Notes under the pieces: model-generated
Seen by the model: only the letters and a program-made list of their open reading frames with translations
What the model was told of the DNA's origin: nothing
The model's database searches: none
Shown here: one piece after another, positions 12,076 through 25,016 of the stretch
How positions within the stretch are numbered: the stretch's first letter is position 1
Layout: the number at the start of each line of letters is the position of its first letter
From: Lingula anatina
Lineage: Eukaryota > Brachiopoda > Lingulata > Lingulida > Lingulidae
Assembly (NCBI RefSeq): GCF_001039355.2
Contig: NW_019776091.1
Coordinates: 43,456-105,455 of the forward strand
DNA: 62,000 bases
Direction: 5' to 3'
Program-made: the position numbers and the translations under genes

Positions 12076-15000
12076 TCACTCTTTTTGTTTCAAGTCTTTG
12101 ACGTCATGGATCACCTCTCTTGCCTGAAAATAAAAATATTATAAAGATCGTTTCCAAATATTTTACTTTAAAATAAATCATATTTGCCCCCGAGATTGTT
12201 TTAAATGTACATGGTGAATAATTAAATAGATTTTATGGCGTGCAGGCAAATTAATTTGATAAACAGAAGATGTGCGTTGTCATGTAGTCGTTTTACTACG
12301 TGTCATCCAGTGCACAGTGGAAAAAATTCACACGAAAAATTCACGTTTTACTTATTTTCCTAGGGTAACCAACCTTTGACCCCCCTTCCTGTGACTCGTC
12401 ATAACTCTGTATTGTGAGAAAGTTTTAAATATTTCTTAACACAGGCGTTAGTGTTGGTTTTTTAAAATTCTTCTGTGGATAAATGAAAAGTTTATTTCTT
12501 ATAATAAGAAGTGGCTTATGTAAGTAAAAAGTTTTAAATCGTACTTTCTGTCTCTTTAAATTGTGAAGCCTAATCTGTACCTCCAATAATGATTTCCTAC
12601 AAAGATAAAATACCTACCCAATAAAAGAACCTCGCTGCTCCAGCACTTTGGTCTCTCACTTCATCTATAGTTCCAACATAAACATTCAGTATTTCCTTCT
12701 CACAGAATTCTGCTTGTGTTATTGATACGTTGTTGATGTCGAGCTTCTTTGCCCTAAACAGCGTGCTATTTTGCCCTGTCTTTCTTAGCAACGCCTGGAC
12801 AAACGCCCAATCCTGATAATATAAATAATATATCATTAACAGTTGGTTGAAAAAAGAAAAAAAGTCGCAAAAACGTCTACTGAACATTTAAATTTAAACT
12901 CCAAATGCTGGACAATGTTTTTGAAATGACTAAACAATAAAAACGTTTTTACTGCTCCAAGGCATAAAAGTGACAGTTAAATCTGTCAATATTTTCTGCA
13001 GCCAAAGAAAGTAAAACAGAAGTCTAAATAATACAAAAACCACATAGTACGCCATACTAATTAGCTAAGGGTGAACAGAATTAAAGTTGATAACAAGGGA
13101 TAGCTCTTTGTCAGTTTGTCCCTACCCTTAAGTCCTCAAAGTCTTCCCCAAGGAGCACATACGCGGCTGCCATGGTGTAGTGGATGGCAACAGGTGGTCT
13201 TTGGTATTTGTGTAGCTCAGTGATAAGGCGGAAGTTCATATCCAGCATCTTGTGGCGTCTTTTCTTCTTTTTCTCACCAGCGAGAGCTTCTGCTTCTTCA
13301 ATGTCCGGCCGAAGTCGGTTTTGTATTTGCTCAGGTAAATCAACAACATCCTGAAGTAGCTGCCTGAGACGAATCTTATCTCTCGCTTTAATACTATCCC
13401 GGAACGCTGAAAACATACAAATTAAGTTTTCATTCTCGGATTTGCGTATTGAACTCCAATACATTTGAGGCTGTTGAAGGATTGGATTTGAGATCGTAAA
13501 AAGAATTTAATATTAATATTCGTATCTGTTTTGCAAAAATTGCTATGCACAGAACATTCAAATGAAGATCAAAATCGTTAAATTTGTCAATAGATGCAGG
13601 AAATAAAATGTTGCTTTTTAATGTTGTTGGCGTCAATATGAATGATAGTCATAACTCTTAATGTGCCTGTTTGCTAGCCTGTCGGTCTTTTCATCCATCT
13701 GTCTCTTGTCTGTCTCTCTTATATTGTCAGTGTTTCTATCTGTCTGTCTGTCTGTCTGTTTGTCTTTATATTTGCTGTGGGTAAAACAGGGCGTGGGAAC
13801 GGCAACTTACCTTTGTGATACTCAGAATATTCAAGTTCCTCTTTAGCTGCCTTAATCAATCCATTATCTGGAACGTTGTTCTCCTCTGCTTCATTGATGG
13901 CCTCTTTCAACATTTTCCTTTTGCGACCAGGTTTTTCCTCGCGTATGGCCTTTTTCAACTTTCTATAAATATCCTTATATTCTCCATATTTCATATCTGA
14001 ATTGGAATAATATAAGTATATGGACCATAGGCATATAAACCATACTTGGACCGTACAAATAAACATCAGCTGACGTTGTCTCATAAGGTAGAAAGCAAGT
14101 CTGAAGACAGAAAGATAAGCAGACAGACGAGCAGAAACTTTGCCAACAACAGAGGCAGAATATTATATTTACCATCAATGTGTTCTGAAATGTCTTCCAA
14201 CTTTTCTTCTATTCCAGTCGGTCGGAAAAGCTGATACTCCTCGGAGATGAAATCTAACGTGGTGGGGACCTCTCTGTCCAGAGACGCCCCATACGACACC
14301 AGATTACCCCATTTATCGGCAAACGATTGAACAGTTTCATCTTGCTTCAGCATAGACAGACTGTGTTGGATGTACCAAAGCATGGGTTCGTTGTATTTGT
14401 CGATCTTATGTGTCCCTGCTCTGCTGATGTACGGTGCAATCATCTCTCTTTTGTCTTCTATTGATTGCAATCCCTTTTCGAGCGCGTCTTTTGAATCTGT
14501 ATACCGCAAGGACGAAATAAAATCCGCTGCTTGTAGAATGGCCGCCTTTGCCTGAAGCCGTGCTTCTTGCTGGGTGAATGTTACGAGGGCCGCTTCTTTG
14601 GACTGCTCCACGCTGTGTGGAAGTTCCTTATACGGTACTTGTAGTTTCTCCTTGATGAGGCCGGATTCACTTTGATAAGAAACGTTGATCTCGAGGACGT
14701 CTTTATTAGGCAAAGTCTTTGAATGGTCGTCCGGTAGGAGAAGGGTATACAACACGTGCTTGGATAGTTCTGCAGATATGGTGTGGATGAACTGTTCTGA
14801 GACTTGACGTGTGGTAAGACTCGGGGATGCTGCCAACTGGGGCATCTCTGTTCTGTCAAACACTACACCATTCAATGCTTGAGCGACGACTTTAACGTGT
14901 CTGGCCACCGCAGTCTGCTGAAGCAGGACCGTCTTCATCATGTTGAGCTCCAGTATGGTGTTTTCATCCATGAAATAGAAGGTCTCACTGCTGAAAGCTT

Positions 15001-18000
15001 GTCCCAGGTCGTACATCAGCGTGGGCATGAATCCGCCGGTGCTGAACGCAGCAATCTGGATGGTGTAGTCTTCCCTCAGACCGGATTCCTTTCCCATGGC
15101 GCTGAACCGATTTCTGAGCTCTGGGATCAGTTGCTGTGATGTGGTTATCCCGCAGTTGGCGCCTCCGTCCGTGAATAGCACGATTTTGTCATCAAAGCTG
15201 AAATTTTATATAAAACAAGTTATTTGTAGGCAGTGATTTGTTGTATTTCATCTCAATTTTAGTCAAATATTAAATAATTAATATCAGATGTTGATCATTT
15301 CTACCAGGATGTATAGTGTGATTTTTTGTCCAAAAGTGCATTCCGTGGATTGTACAGATGAAATAAGTATAGGTTTTAAATGTTACCACTTCAAAGGCAG
15401 TCTTCTGTACTGTTCTATTGCCTCAAAAAGACCGGCGCTTAGGTTAGTCTGACCCTTCAGCGGTATGTTCCTTATAGTTTCCTTGACCTTTTCCTTAACA
15501 CAAGAGAAAAGGGAGCAGAAAAATTGAATTATTCAATTTTAATGACTGCACACTGTATTCAGTCACAATTTTAAGAAATGAAAGTTTTTAAGCAAATATT
15601 TTTATATCCAAATATGTTACCTTGACTTCACTGGCCATTCGCGTAAACCCTAACGTCAGATGGGATTCATTGCCAAATACCACGACACCTAAGTAATCCA
15701 CTTCATCCATGTAATCTACCAGAACTTGGGCGAACGTTTTCATTTTATCCAGCTTGCTGATGTTCTCGTTGCCGTAGTTTCCAAGCATGCTACCACTCGC
15801 GTCGATTACACACATGATACGCATCGGTGGCCGACTTGTACTAAGAAGTGCTTCTTGAACGCTTGTTTTTGCCTTTAATTCTAGCTGAACACTTGTCTGA
15901 AACAAAAGTTACAGTTGCAATGTTAGCTATACTTTCCATTTGGCGTGAGATATAGCACACGATTGTCACTGACATGAAGCATCTTGACTAACGCAACTAA
16001 TTAAAAAAAACTATTGCAGATGTTGTGAGCAAAGTTACGCAATTAATTATAATGTGCTTGTTCAATATTGATAACTTTTGACTGCGTTCTCATAAACCCA
16101 TAGTACTAGCTGGAATGATCCAACTCTCTGGGGCTTCTCGCTAAAGTGCTTTCAGAGTAATCAGCTTCATTTTCTGGCACGCCTCCTTGAGTAACTAGAG
16201 TAACTCCTTCGACTACCCTTAGCAAAATGAATATTTAGCAGTTTGCTGCAATATTGTCGCAAATTTGCTGCCAGTTTGTAGCAGACCCGATAATTTGCTA
16301 AGGGTATCGTAAATTACCCCTAGCAGCTTGAGTAGGCGTGCCAGACACTTAAGCCGCGTTCATTGAAAGCAATTTAGCGAGAATCCCGGCAGAGTTAGAC
16401 CAATCCAAGTAGAACAATCGGTTTATGGGAACACTCCCCTTTAGTTGGTCCGACGTCTGAATTTATTGACCTTCTTTCATCATAGAACATTTATCATAAC
16501 TATAAATCGTCAAAAGTAAACATTTTAGTCATCTTTATCTGATAACGCACCTTGTCATGTACACATATGCAATGATGTGATATAGACAGAGGCTTGTTCA
16601 CTTTATCAACGGCTTCTCTGGTTATTCTCACACTGCCAACATGAGCCAATACGTTACAGGCTCCCTGCCTTGCAAATAGATTCAGTTCATATTTGCCACA
16701 TTCTGGCAGAGTTGCCTTCAGAATATAGTTGCCGTCTGGTTTCTTCTCTACCACTAAGTTACTCCGCATATCTTTGTTCTTCTTGTCAGTAATTTTGCTG
16801 CCATTGGTGAGCATACAAAACGTGTATTCTACACTGCTGGGCTCACTTGTTTGAACCCAAATGTCAGCTATTTCGTCCAAAGTTTTGATTTCGCCAGACT
16901 TGGGGTACAGCAAATGAACGCCCACTTTTTCCGAATGTCGAGTTGGACCAAGACCCTTTTCTAGATGAAAGGGGAAAATAGACGCCTGCTCATCGGTTGA
17001 ATCTTTATCGTTCCCTGCGCTTTCGATGTGATACTCAAATGTCTTTTTCCATTCTCCATGGTTCTCGGCCTCTATTTCAAGGATGTACTCACCACTCTGC
17101 GGCAACCTCAACTGAACACTGTCTTCTTTTCCTTCAGACGTTGTCTTCAAATAACTCCGAAGAATGTCACTGTCAATTATGGTGCCTTCTTCGGTGTTGC
17201 TTTTTTCCATTCTCAGGCGACATCTAAGAGTTGCTCCATGCTCGTTCTTGAATCGTAAAGTTAAGTTGCCGTCTGATGTTTTGATATATTTCCACTGATG
17301 GCCTTGAGAAATAGGATTAACTCCTACGGAACTCGCTTCCTCCAACTTAGCCACATGTTTTGAGACATTCTTGAAAGGGGCAACCTGTAAGTTTTCGTTG
17401 TTGCACCTTAAAAGGTAGTTGCATACGTTCGTTTGCACCGCTCTGTTGCTGTTCCCTCGTTGTGCAAAAAGTTCCAAGGCATATTCACCTTTCTCGGGGA
17501 CACGGACGGTATACACATCTTCATTTGCTTCCTTTTTGTGTTCAACAAAGTCTTGCAGAACTGCAGAATGAACCTGGTTTGACACTAAACGTGGCTGCAC
17601 CATTTGAACACCTGTTTCTGGTTTAGATTTAAACCGGATTTCTATCTCGCCTGTATCTGCATCAACGACCCCTCTCTTGTGTGTTTCTGCTGAAATACCA
17701 AGGTCATTGGCGTGGAACCCCGGTCCAAAGTACCCATTCTGCGGTTTCAGTGGGTATGGCTGGTTATCAACAACGTTTTCCTTGGGCACTGGTTCAGGAC
17801 ATATGATTCTGTAAATGGCAGCCCACCTGAAGAATGGGGATACCCCAATCTGTGCCGCAGAAATTTCAAGTTTGAAATCGCCGACTGTTGTAAATCTCAT
17901 GGGAATCACATATTGGTCGGTGTCTTGGCGTATTTCTGGTGCCACGAATCTATCCAAGGTCCCCGTGCCTCTGCTACAGCTGAATAGTTCATATTGGAAC

Positions 18001-20243
18001 ATTATGTTCTTGCTTTTGCCTTTTGGAATCGAAATCACCGCCTCTGCTTTTCCCTTTTCAGTTGTTATTCTACACTTCGACCCACGCTTTATGGATAGAT
18101 TGAGATTAAAGAAGCAATCAAGAAGGTATGGCTGAGCGACAAACTGTTGGAACGATAATGGGGATGCCAGTAGCTGCCACGCCCTACTGTCTTCTTCGGG
18201 TAAATGCCGATAAATCATGACTTCCGGGTCTGTAAAGAACCAGAAGTCGTCGATTTCAAACACATCCTGTCCTTGGGACTGTTCACCCTTTTGGTTCGTC
18301 TTTTCGCCATCTTTTTCCACCAGTGTCCATTTTCCGGTATCAAATCCAGCTACTGCTTGGGTACCCCAAAATATGTGCACAAATCTCCAATCATGACGAT
18401 GCCTTTCTTTCCCACCCTTTACATAAACGGCATTCCAAGATCCAGATACTTCATTAGGATCCATGTCGTCCCCTATTGTGTAGTTTGTACCCTTTGAATA
18501 CCCCTTTATTGTGACGCATGGGATATTACACTTCCTGTAATAACATAAAACATGTTCCGTACATGTAGATATATCTATAGCAATCGCATCTACTCAATAT
18601 GGAAGATGTACAACAATACCCTGACTATGACGTTGACAATCACCTAATTGGAGCTCGGCATATTTTATAAATGGTCAATTGAAACTCTGATCACAAGAAG
18701 ATAACTTGAAAAGAAAGTACATGGACATGTAAGTAATATGTGCCTTAATTTCATTGTATAGAACCTCTCAAAAAAGAAAAAAAAAAAAAAAACTGGCATG
18801 CATTATTTTTATTATTAATATATACAACTAAGATATAAAACTTGCTTTGAAAGAGCCTTCATTGATCACCAATAATATCAATTTACCTGCAAAGTTTTTC
18901 AAAGAATTTGACTTTACTGCTCTTCCTATTCTTTATCTGACAAAGGAACCATATTGGCGTATCTCCTTCAGGTTCGTTCCAGCTGATTGTGTTCATGTCT
19001 TGGGATCCAATCCACAAAAATATGGCTCGAACAACCAGGTAATCTAGCCGGCCACATCCACACAGGAAGCTCGTAAGGGCCTCGTAGCTTTTTCGTACAT
19101 CATCAGGAGCCTGTAGCAAAAACGTCTTAAGCTGCATTTGAACTTTAAATCTAATACGTACAATATGAACCATGTTTTAAACATATGTTTTAAGCACTAG
19201 GAATAAAACAGTACACCTCATAATCGGCTAATCTCACACCTTGATGTAAAGAGATCTATACACAACGTCGGGAAATCAGTTCTAATCGTCTGTTTTTGCC
19301 AAAGCGTTGTGTGTATAACATTGTTGCTATTAGTCCTGAAAAATAGTCTTACCACGGTGTGTCAAAAAAAAAAAAAAAAAAAAAAAAAAAATGACCACAT
19401 AGATTTTTTGAAGAGAAAATATTGCCATTTGGTAAATAAAAAGATTCCGTAATGAATCAGAGATTGCATTGTTTCATGCATTATAATGCTTATACTTGGA
19501 GAAAACAACTTTTTCGCGGACGGAAAGTAACAGTTCAGAAAAGATACCGTGCGTTTGCCTATCAAGTTGTTGTGAGATCTGTCTCTCTGTTAAATCAACA
19601 AGCATATGTATGCATAATGATAAAGTACTTTCAAAATGAGTTACAGGAGATTAGACTGTGGAAATAAACTTCTGCTTACCTGAATTCATTTGTGCAAGGT
19701 GATATTGAAAAGAATAAGCAATAGTTTGCATGAGCACGACGAGTTTTAATTTTGGTATTAAGGCTTTTCCCAGAGGAGAAATTATGATAGTTATTGGTGC
19801 CCAAATATATGTATTTCAAAGAATACATCAAGTTAATTGCAATTGGCTACTGTAACACTATACCTGTTCGACCATGTCGTCAATACTGGAGAACTCCTGT
19901 TGGTCGAACACCTCTGCCTTCTTACCCCTCGGCGGCGCAGGTGGGGGATAGGTGCTTGGATCGTTGGCGTCAAACTCGTACTGAATAAGTAAAAAACTAG
20001 TTTATATCAGAAGGAATGCCAAACATCTAAAACTGTATATTGGATCAACAATTGCCATATATTTTACACGATTGAAAACAAAAACGCATATAATATAAAA
20101 AGTACAATTTAAGATAATATAAACAGTAACAAGACCTGATATTCGTCCTCATTAATCAGTTGTATTTCAGTGTGTTCCCTAGGGGTTCCTCTATCGGACG
20201 GTGGGTCCGTGCCGTCGGTGACTTTTGATCCTCCACAGCCCAT
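12076..20243 (-). CDS. KY/transglutaminase-like plus VWA multidomain protein, copy A
   Basis: Eleven exons, 5' to 3': 20243-20136, 19980-19864, 19110-18887, 18534-16551, 15896-15621, 15493-15387, 15197-14173, 13996-13811, 13406-13126, 12812-12618, 12123-12076; about 1516 aa. It starts MGCGGSK, a likely N-myristoylation plus palmitoylation signal. Exons 3-4 carry a kyphoscoliosis-peptidase/hillarin-like transglutaminase fold (CVTIKGYSKG, GSWNAVYV, FWFFTDPEVMIYRHLPEEDS, WQLLASPLSF). Ig-like strand repeats follow (PEKGEYALELFAQRG, PQSGEYILEIEAENHG, PECGKYELNLFARQG). Exons 5-7 form a VWA domain with full MIDAS: DASGS, the T of GQTNLSAG and FTDGGAN. The C-terminal ~300 residues are unrecognised, charged and helical. 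The KY family members known to me are muscle or cytoskeletal proteins; here the expected Cys, His and Asp appear lost, so a scaffold or adhesion-like role is inferred, not proteolysis. Copy B is head to head 4.8 kb away. Confidence 0.88.
13738..13765. repeat. (TCTG)n microsatellite in intron 8 of copy A
   Basis: A run of TCTG units lies close to the exon 8 donor. Copy B has a degenerate GACA-rich tract at the corresponding place (31490-31690), which suggests the repeat predates the duplication. Confidence 0.8.
16084..16434. mobile_element. Palindromic MITE in intron 4 of copy A
   Basis: The two ends are imperfect inverted repeats of about 60 bases (left GTTCTCATAAACCC to TTCTCGCTAAA; right TTTAGCGAGAA to GGTTTATGGGAAC). 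Internal segments such as GGCACGCCT and AGGCGTGCC also mirror each other. Intron 4 of copy A is 654 bases while that of copy B is 304, a difference close to the element length, which supports insertion after the duplication. It shares its internal motifs with the element at 20404-20591. Confidence 0.65.
19364..19391. repeat. Poly(A) tract in intron 2 of copy A
   Basis: Twenty-eight consecutive A on the plus strand (poly-T in the sense of the gene). Confidence 0.9.
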
Positions 20244-20403
20244 TGTTATATACAGGTTTTAACCATGGGATGTCCGTTTAGCTGGACTAATAATATATAC
20301 ATGTAACCTATTTAATCATATAATCTAGTTAATATGTATCAATAATTTAATTTAATAATTTAATGTCTTAGAGACCATTCACAGAGCCTATCGTACTAAC
20401 TGT

Positions 20404-20591
20404 GGATCGATCTATCTCCAAGGGGATTCTCGCTAATTTGTAATCAACTAAAGCGGCTTAGATGTCTGTCACGCCTACTGAAGCTGCTAGGAGGTTTATA
20501 ATTATAGTTTAGCAGCTTTAGTAAGCGTGCCATCTATGCCGCTTAAGCTGGAATCAATATAGCGAGAAACCCCTTGGAGATAGATCGACCC
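20404..20591. mobile_element. Palindromic MITE just upstream of copy A
   Basis: Near-perfect terminal inverted repeats of over 30 bases: left GATCGATCTATCTCCAAGG then TTCTCGCTAA; right ATAGCGAGAA then CCTTGGAGATAGATCGA. Inside, CACGCCTACTGAAGCTGCTA is mirrored by TAGCAGCTTTAGTAAGCGTG. It lies 160 bases before the copy A start codon, so it may sit in the promoter or 5' UTR. Confidence 0.7.
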
Positions 20592-21417
20592 TGTTGGATC
20601 GATCTATGTATGGAAACCCAGTCTCAAATTACACTTCATCCTGAAGTAATTTCAGATTCTTATTTCGACAGAATGTGTCTATTCGTAATAAATTTTGTTC
20701 AAGTATATCATTTCACCCTCAAACCACACTCTTCTTTACTTACAATTAGAAAATAAAGCAAAGCTTAGCTGGCTACAAAGCATGTTTTCATCGACAAGTT
20801 TGAACAAACGTTCTAGCATCTGGAGAAGTATTTCATTTATGGCATTTTCTATTAGAAAGAAAGAGCGAGCAAAAATATTCCCCACACAAAAGTAATCCGT
20901 ATCTCACGTAATCTGGACAAAATTATTTTCCTCCCATTTAACATTTATAAAAAAGTAAGAAACTAAGAATAACTCTTTTACAGGGAGTAAATTAAATTTT
21001 AATGATTTGACTCCCCTAAATAAAACAGTTACTTACCTGACTTAACACGTACTCTGTGACTTAACTTGCCGCTATCTGACGTTCACCTTAAGAGAACTCA
21101 CAGACAAATTACCTACAGATAAAATGTTCTGATCCCAGATAAATATGATGAGAATTTAACAGACTCCTCCTGTGATCAAAAACTATTTAAATGAAAACAT
21201 TCTTTGTCGGTTGTTGACATAGACATCTACTTGTCTCTGATAAATCTCACCCACAGCGTGGAGAAGCGACATTTCAATTTTAGGTTATCTTGACATGTGC
21301 GGTGAAGATAACGAGTGAAGCTAGAATGTGTTTCTTTGTGTGTTTGTATGATAGTATGCAGTCAGGGTCACCATTATGACAGTCCTTTGGTGTCAGACGC
21401 TCCAGGGCTGTAGGCCA

Positions 21418-21442
21418 CAGAGAGAGAGAGAGAGAGGGGGGA

Positions 21443-21490
<48 letters not shown>

Positions 21491-21518
21491 AGGAAGGTGA
21501 GTGAGAGAGAGAGAGAGA
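21418..21518. repeat. (GA)n microsatellite
   Basis: About 100 bases of GA repeats interrupted by two short G-runs. Confidence 0.95.
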
Positions 21519-23400
21519 GTTTGTTACAATACCAGTCTTCCAAATTATCTTTGTTGATCCATCCTCCATTTTTGACCGTCTTCTGACAGAAAAAATAGAT
21601 ACCCGTCAATATAAACATGAAAATCAGACCGTCTTCTGAAAGACCCAGAAGACAGCCCAAATCCGCCCCTGAATACACTACTGAAAATTTCAGTAAAAAA
21701 GTAAGTGATGAACCAATCTACACTGTACCTTTGACTTTAACGTAACAGTATATGCACAAGTGAAAGGAAAACTAATGGGATCTGCTTCAGAACTACATGA
21801 CTTTTAATAATTTTTTCGAGATAATTGCATCTATTCTTTATTAATTAGCCGGTCCCCACCCGGAGTGTTATTTTCAAACATAAGGAACCCTTAGGTCACA
21901 GACTATTAACCTCGCATAACGTTTGCCAGTTTTCAGAGCAATTCATATTTAGGTCATTTATTTAATACATATTTATGTGTTCAGCTGATGACATTATTTA
22001 AATACTCAGGTGGGGAGCGGTATCATTTAGGTTAGTCATAGTACATAGATTTCTGAATTTTAATGGTATAATCTATTTATGGGCATTTGTATTCAGTTTT
22101 AGAAATAGTGTTCTCAATTCTGAATTCTTTGCAAAAATTGTCTGTTAGAGCTGAATTGATCGGGCGCAGGTGATTGTGTGAAATAAAATTTTCTTTTGAA
22201 TGCAACATGTTTCTCTCGCTCTCCCTATTTTTATTACGCACACTTTCCTTCCAAAAACAAAATACCGTCGATGGCACAGTTTCGCAGTTGCTTGATCATT
22301 TATTGTAATTTGCCATTAAAACGCGCCGAGAAAAAAGACCAACTGAGAGATTTAAGTTTGTAAAATAAAATAATTTCTTGTAAAATGATGTGTTCCCGGG
22401 TTTTAAATCGCCATGCAGAGACGGAAAATTAATTACGTACGTCAAAGCACAGGCTTAGGCGTAGCAGGATAGGGGAGCTTTGATAGGCTTTGTTTTTTAT
22501 GCGGGTCAGTTTTACAAACCCGTCCTATGCACAGGCAGCAAGAGGGTAATCAAATAAGAGGTCTCGTACACACCCTTTACAAAGTTTAAAAAAATATTTA
22601 AATAAACCATCAAAATATCACGTCTCAGACAGAGATGACAGTCAATGCTAGTATGTCCAGACCAACTTCAAGTGGAATATTTTACCGGGATCAACCCCGT
22701 AGATTACTGTTAAAATTTTATATTGACAGTCATGGAGCAGGAGGGACACCATGACTACCCCTCTTCTCAAAACAACTACAGTGTATATGCTATCCGCTTT
22801 AAGTAGTCATTCAAATAACGATTGACTTAAGACTATTCAATAATTCCAAGAAAAGCGCATTTATGTACTCTTACTCTTGGTGATGAAAAGCCAAATCCAT
22901 TAAAATTCAATACGACAAGAGGCTTTGTGCTGAAATGAATAGTACACATCTTTTCTTCTTAAAACATACGCGTGTACACACTCGCTAACACTTGAATAGT
23001 TTACATTGCCAGGTACAGGTAAATATAAACAGACGCAATATTGAAAGTTGACCTCATAAGTGCAGCATAACCTGTAATAACAAAGCCTGTTTCTAACGGG
23101 GAGCTCAAATGCGCACAATAAATACCACACATTGATTCTCGATAGAAAATGAACTTACTTTGTGACGTAGGATTCAAACACACATTACAGTAAACGCGAT
23201 AAAAAGCAGCGGGACTTTTTTTCTTACGACAAGGGAATCTACCAGTCTAGCAGTTAAATTTCAATTGATCATTGTTATGCCGGGTGCGGTGTAAGGTAAC
23301 GGTCACACTATTAAGTGCATGAATTGATGGTGACGACTGGAAACACCACAGCAGTTGCCTAGGAGATAACAATTCCACAGCAACTGTTACCTATCTAGAG

Positions 23401-23963
23401 TGCTTAGGAGTTTACAAGGTGAGTTGGGAGTGTTATACGAAACGGCAAGGTTTTAGTTTTATATGATAAAATGCACTGTGTTTGATAAACATGTACCTGT
23501 ATAGACGGCATGAGGTAGAAATCACACCTATAGGGTAATATGATCAGTAGAAGAACGCTGAAAACCAACATGGTAGCTCTATGAATGTAGTTTCACTTTC
23601 ACAAGAACATGGAGAAATCAGAAATAATAAAAAAAAATTGGATAAGGTGCTTGTGAGAGGGTGTATCCACAAGCAAGGATGTCACCTGGAATGCTTAGGA
23701 ATTCACAAGGTGAATTGGGAATGTTATTCAAAACGGTAAGGTTTTAGTTTTCTGTGATAAAATGCTCGGTGTTTTACACCACGTACACCTGTAGGCCTAG
23801 ACGTCATCAGGTAGGAATATGCACCTGCTATATGGTAATATAATCAATAGATGTGTGCGATGAAAATCGAAGTCTAAGCTGTTAACATGCACTTTCATTT
23901 TCACAAGAGTTGACGTTGAGTTTCGCTTGAACATGAGAGAATCAGAAATAATAAATTAGAAAA
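23401..23963. repeat. Diverged direct repeat, two units of about 240-270 bases
   Basis: Units at 23401-23635 and 23692-23963 share, in the same order, TGCTTAGGA, CACAAGGTGA/TACAAGGTGA, CGGCAAGG/CGGTAAGGTTTTAGTTTT, ATAAAATGC, a GTAATAT segment and AGAATCAGAAATAATAAA/GAAATCAGAAATAATAA. Function is unknown; it is a tandem duplication of noncoding DNA. Confidence 0.75.
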
Positions 23964-24316
23964 AGGATGAATGCACAGGCAAACCTGGTATTTGTCATTA
24001 TGAAAAAAGCCAGTCAAAATCCGTATGACATTGTGCAAAAAAAGAAAAAAATTACCGCTCCTATGACTTCAAAGTACATTTAAATCAGTTTCACAGACGA
24101 CAACAGCGATTTTAGTCAAACTGATAAGTGCACTTTTCAAAGACAAGTAGGTTTTGTTCACAACAAGATCAACTTAGACGTGTCTAGGCCCTATATGGCC
24201 GACCAGTTTGTAATGTTAATCAGGCGGAGATGTCTTTGGAGCACAGCATTTGTATTGTTGCATGTGTCATCGGTAAACTGATCACCTGATCAAGCTGGGG
24301 AAACTAACATCACGTG

Positions 24317-24557
24317 CAGGGGCGGACCCAGGGTTATTTGGGGGGGGGGGAACGACAGGTCATGGATGCGAAGCCGACCATCACCCCTTGGTGTGGGGTT
24401 CGGTGCCCTCTCAAAATTTTTTGTGCTTTGGAGAACAAACAGTGCCTTTTGGTATGGTTTAGAACTACGATTTAGCAAGTCAAACTCTTAATTTCNNNNN
24501 NNNNNNNNNNNNNNNNNNNNGGGGGGGGGGGGTCAGGACCCTCTAAATCCGCCACTG
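24317..24557. mobile_element. hAT-like MITE with assembly gap inside
   Basis: The ends are inverted: CAGGGGCGGACCCAGGG on the left and CCCTCTAAATCCGCCACTG on the right. Such CAGxGGCGGAxxxAG termini are common in nonautonomous elements of invertebrates. A G-run and 25 N lie inside, so the length is uncertain. Confidence 0.55.
24496..24520. other. Assembly gap (25 N)
   Basis: The run of N is followed directly by a G homopolymer. Confidence 1.
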
Positions 24558-25016
24558 GCGTGGGTTCTGTTACGTATACGTTTTAAGTATTCTTTCTGCA
24601 TTTTGAAAACGACCTAAAGTTATATTTTCTAGGTCAACATATCCTGTAAAGCTACTTATCTTACCCAATTTAAACCATAAAAGTCGATAAAATCCTTCAA
24701 ATAAAAGTACGATGATGTCAATATTTGCTCCTGAAATGAACAGGAAAACATGGCAGGTTAAATATCCGGCCAACTATTTAGTGCTAGAATATTTATTTAC
24801 ATGTAGAAGCGACATATAACATCGACGCCAAATGTGTGCACTGGTCAAGCAACTACTCGTAATTTTTATTTTTTCTTTTCTTTTTTAAAGGAAATTTGAT
24901 ATGGCGGGAAGTTTGAACTAATGGAATATTCCGTTTTATTCTTAGAATATCTGAAGTACGTTATCAGTTTCATTTCAGCTAAACGGGCAGATTCATACCT
25001 GTATATACCGGTAACT

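Larger units (their letters stand above)
20244..25016. other. 4.8-kb intergenic region between head-to-head copies A and B
   Basis: This stretch must contain the promoters of both KY-VWA genes. I find no coding exon. It carries two MITE-like palindromes, a GA-rich microsatellite, a diverged direct repeat and a 25-base assembly gap (listed separately). The long reading frame at 21280-21678 is only the GA repeat read on the minus strand. Confidence 0.6.

Noticed and set aside
16997-17987. Several 76-106 aa plus-strand frames within the copy A region
   Set aside because: Shadows of the long exon 4, which has clear domain content on the minus strand; the same shadows appear in copy B at 26906-28423.
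20244-25016. Shared bidirectional promoter for copies A and B
   Set aside because: The start codons are 4.8 kb apart with repeats and a gap between; separate promoters are more likely.
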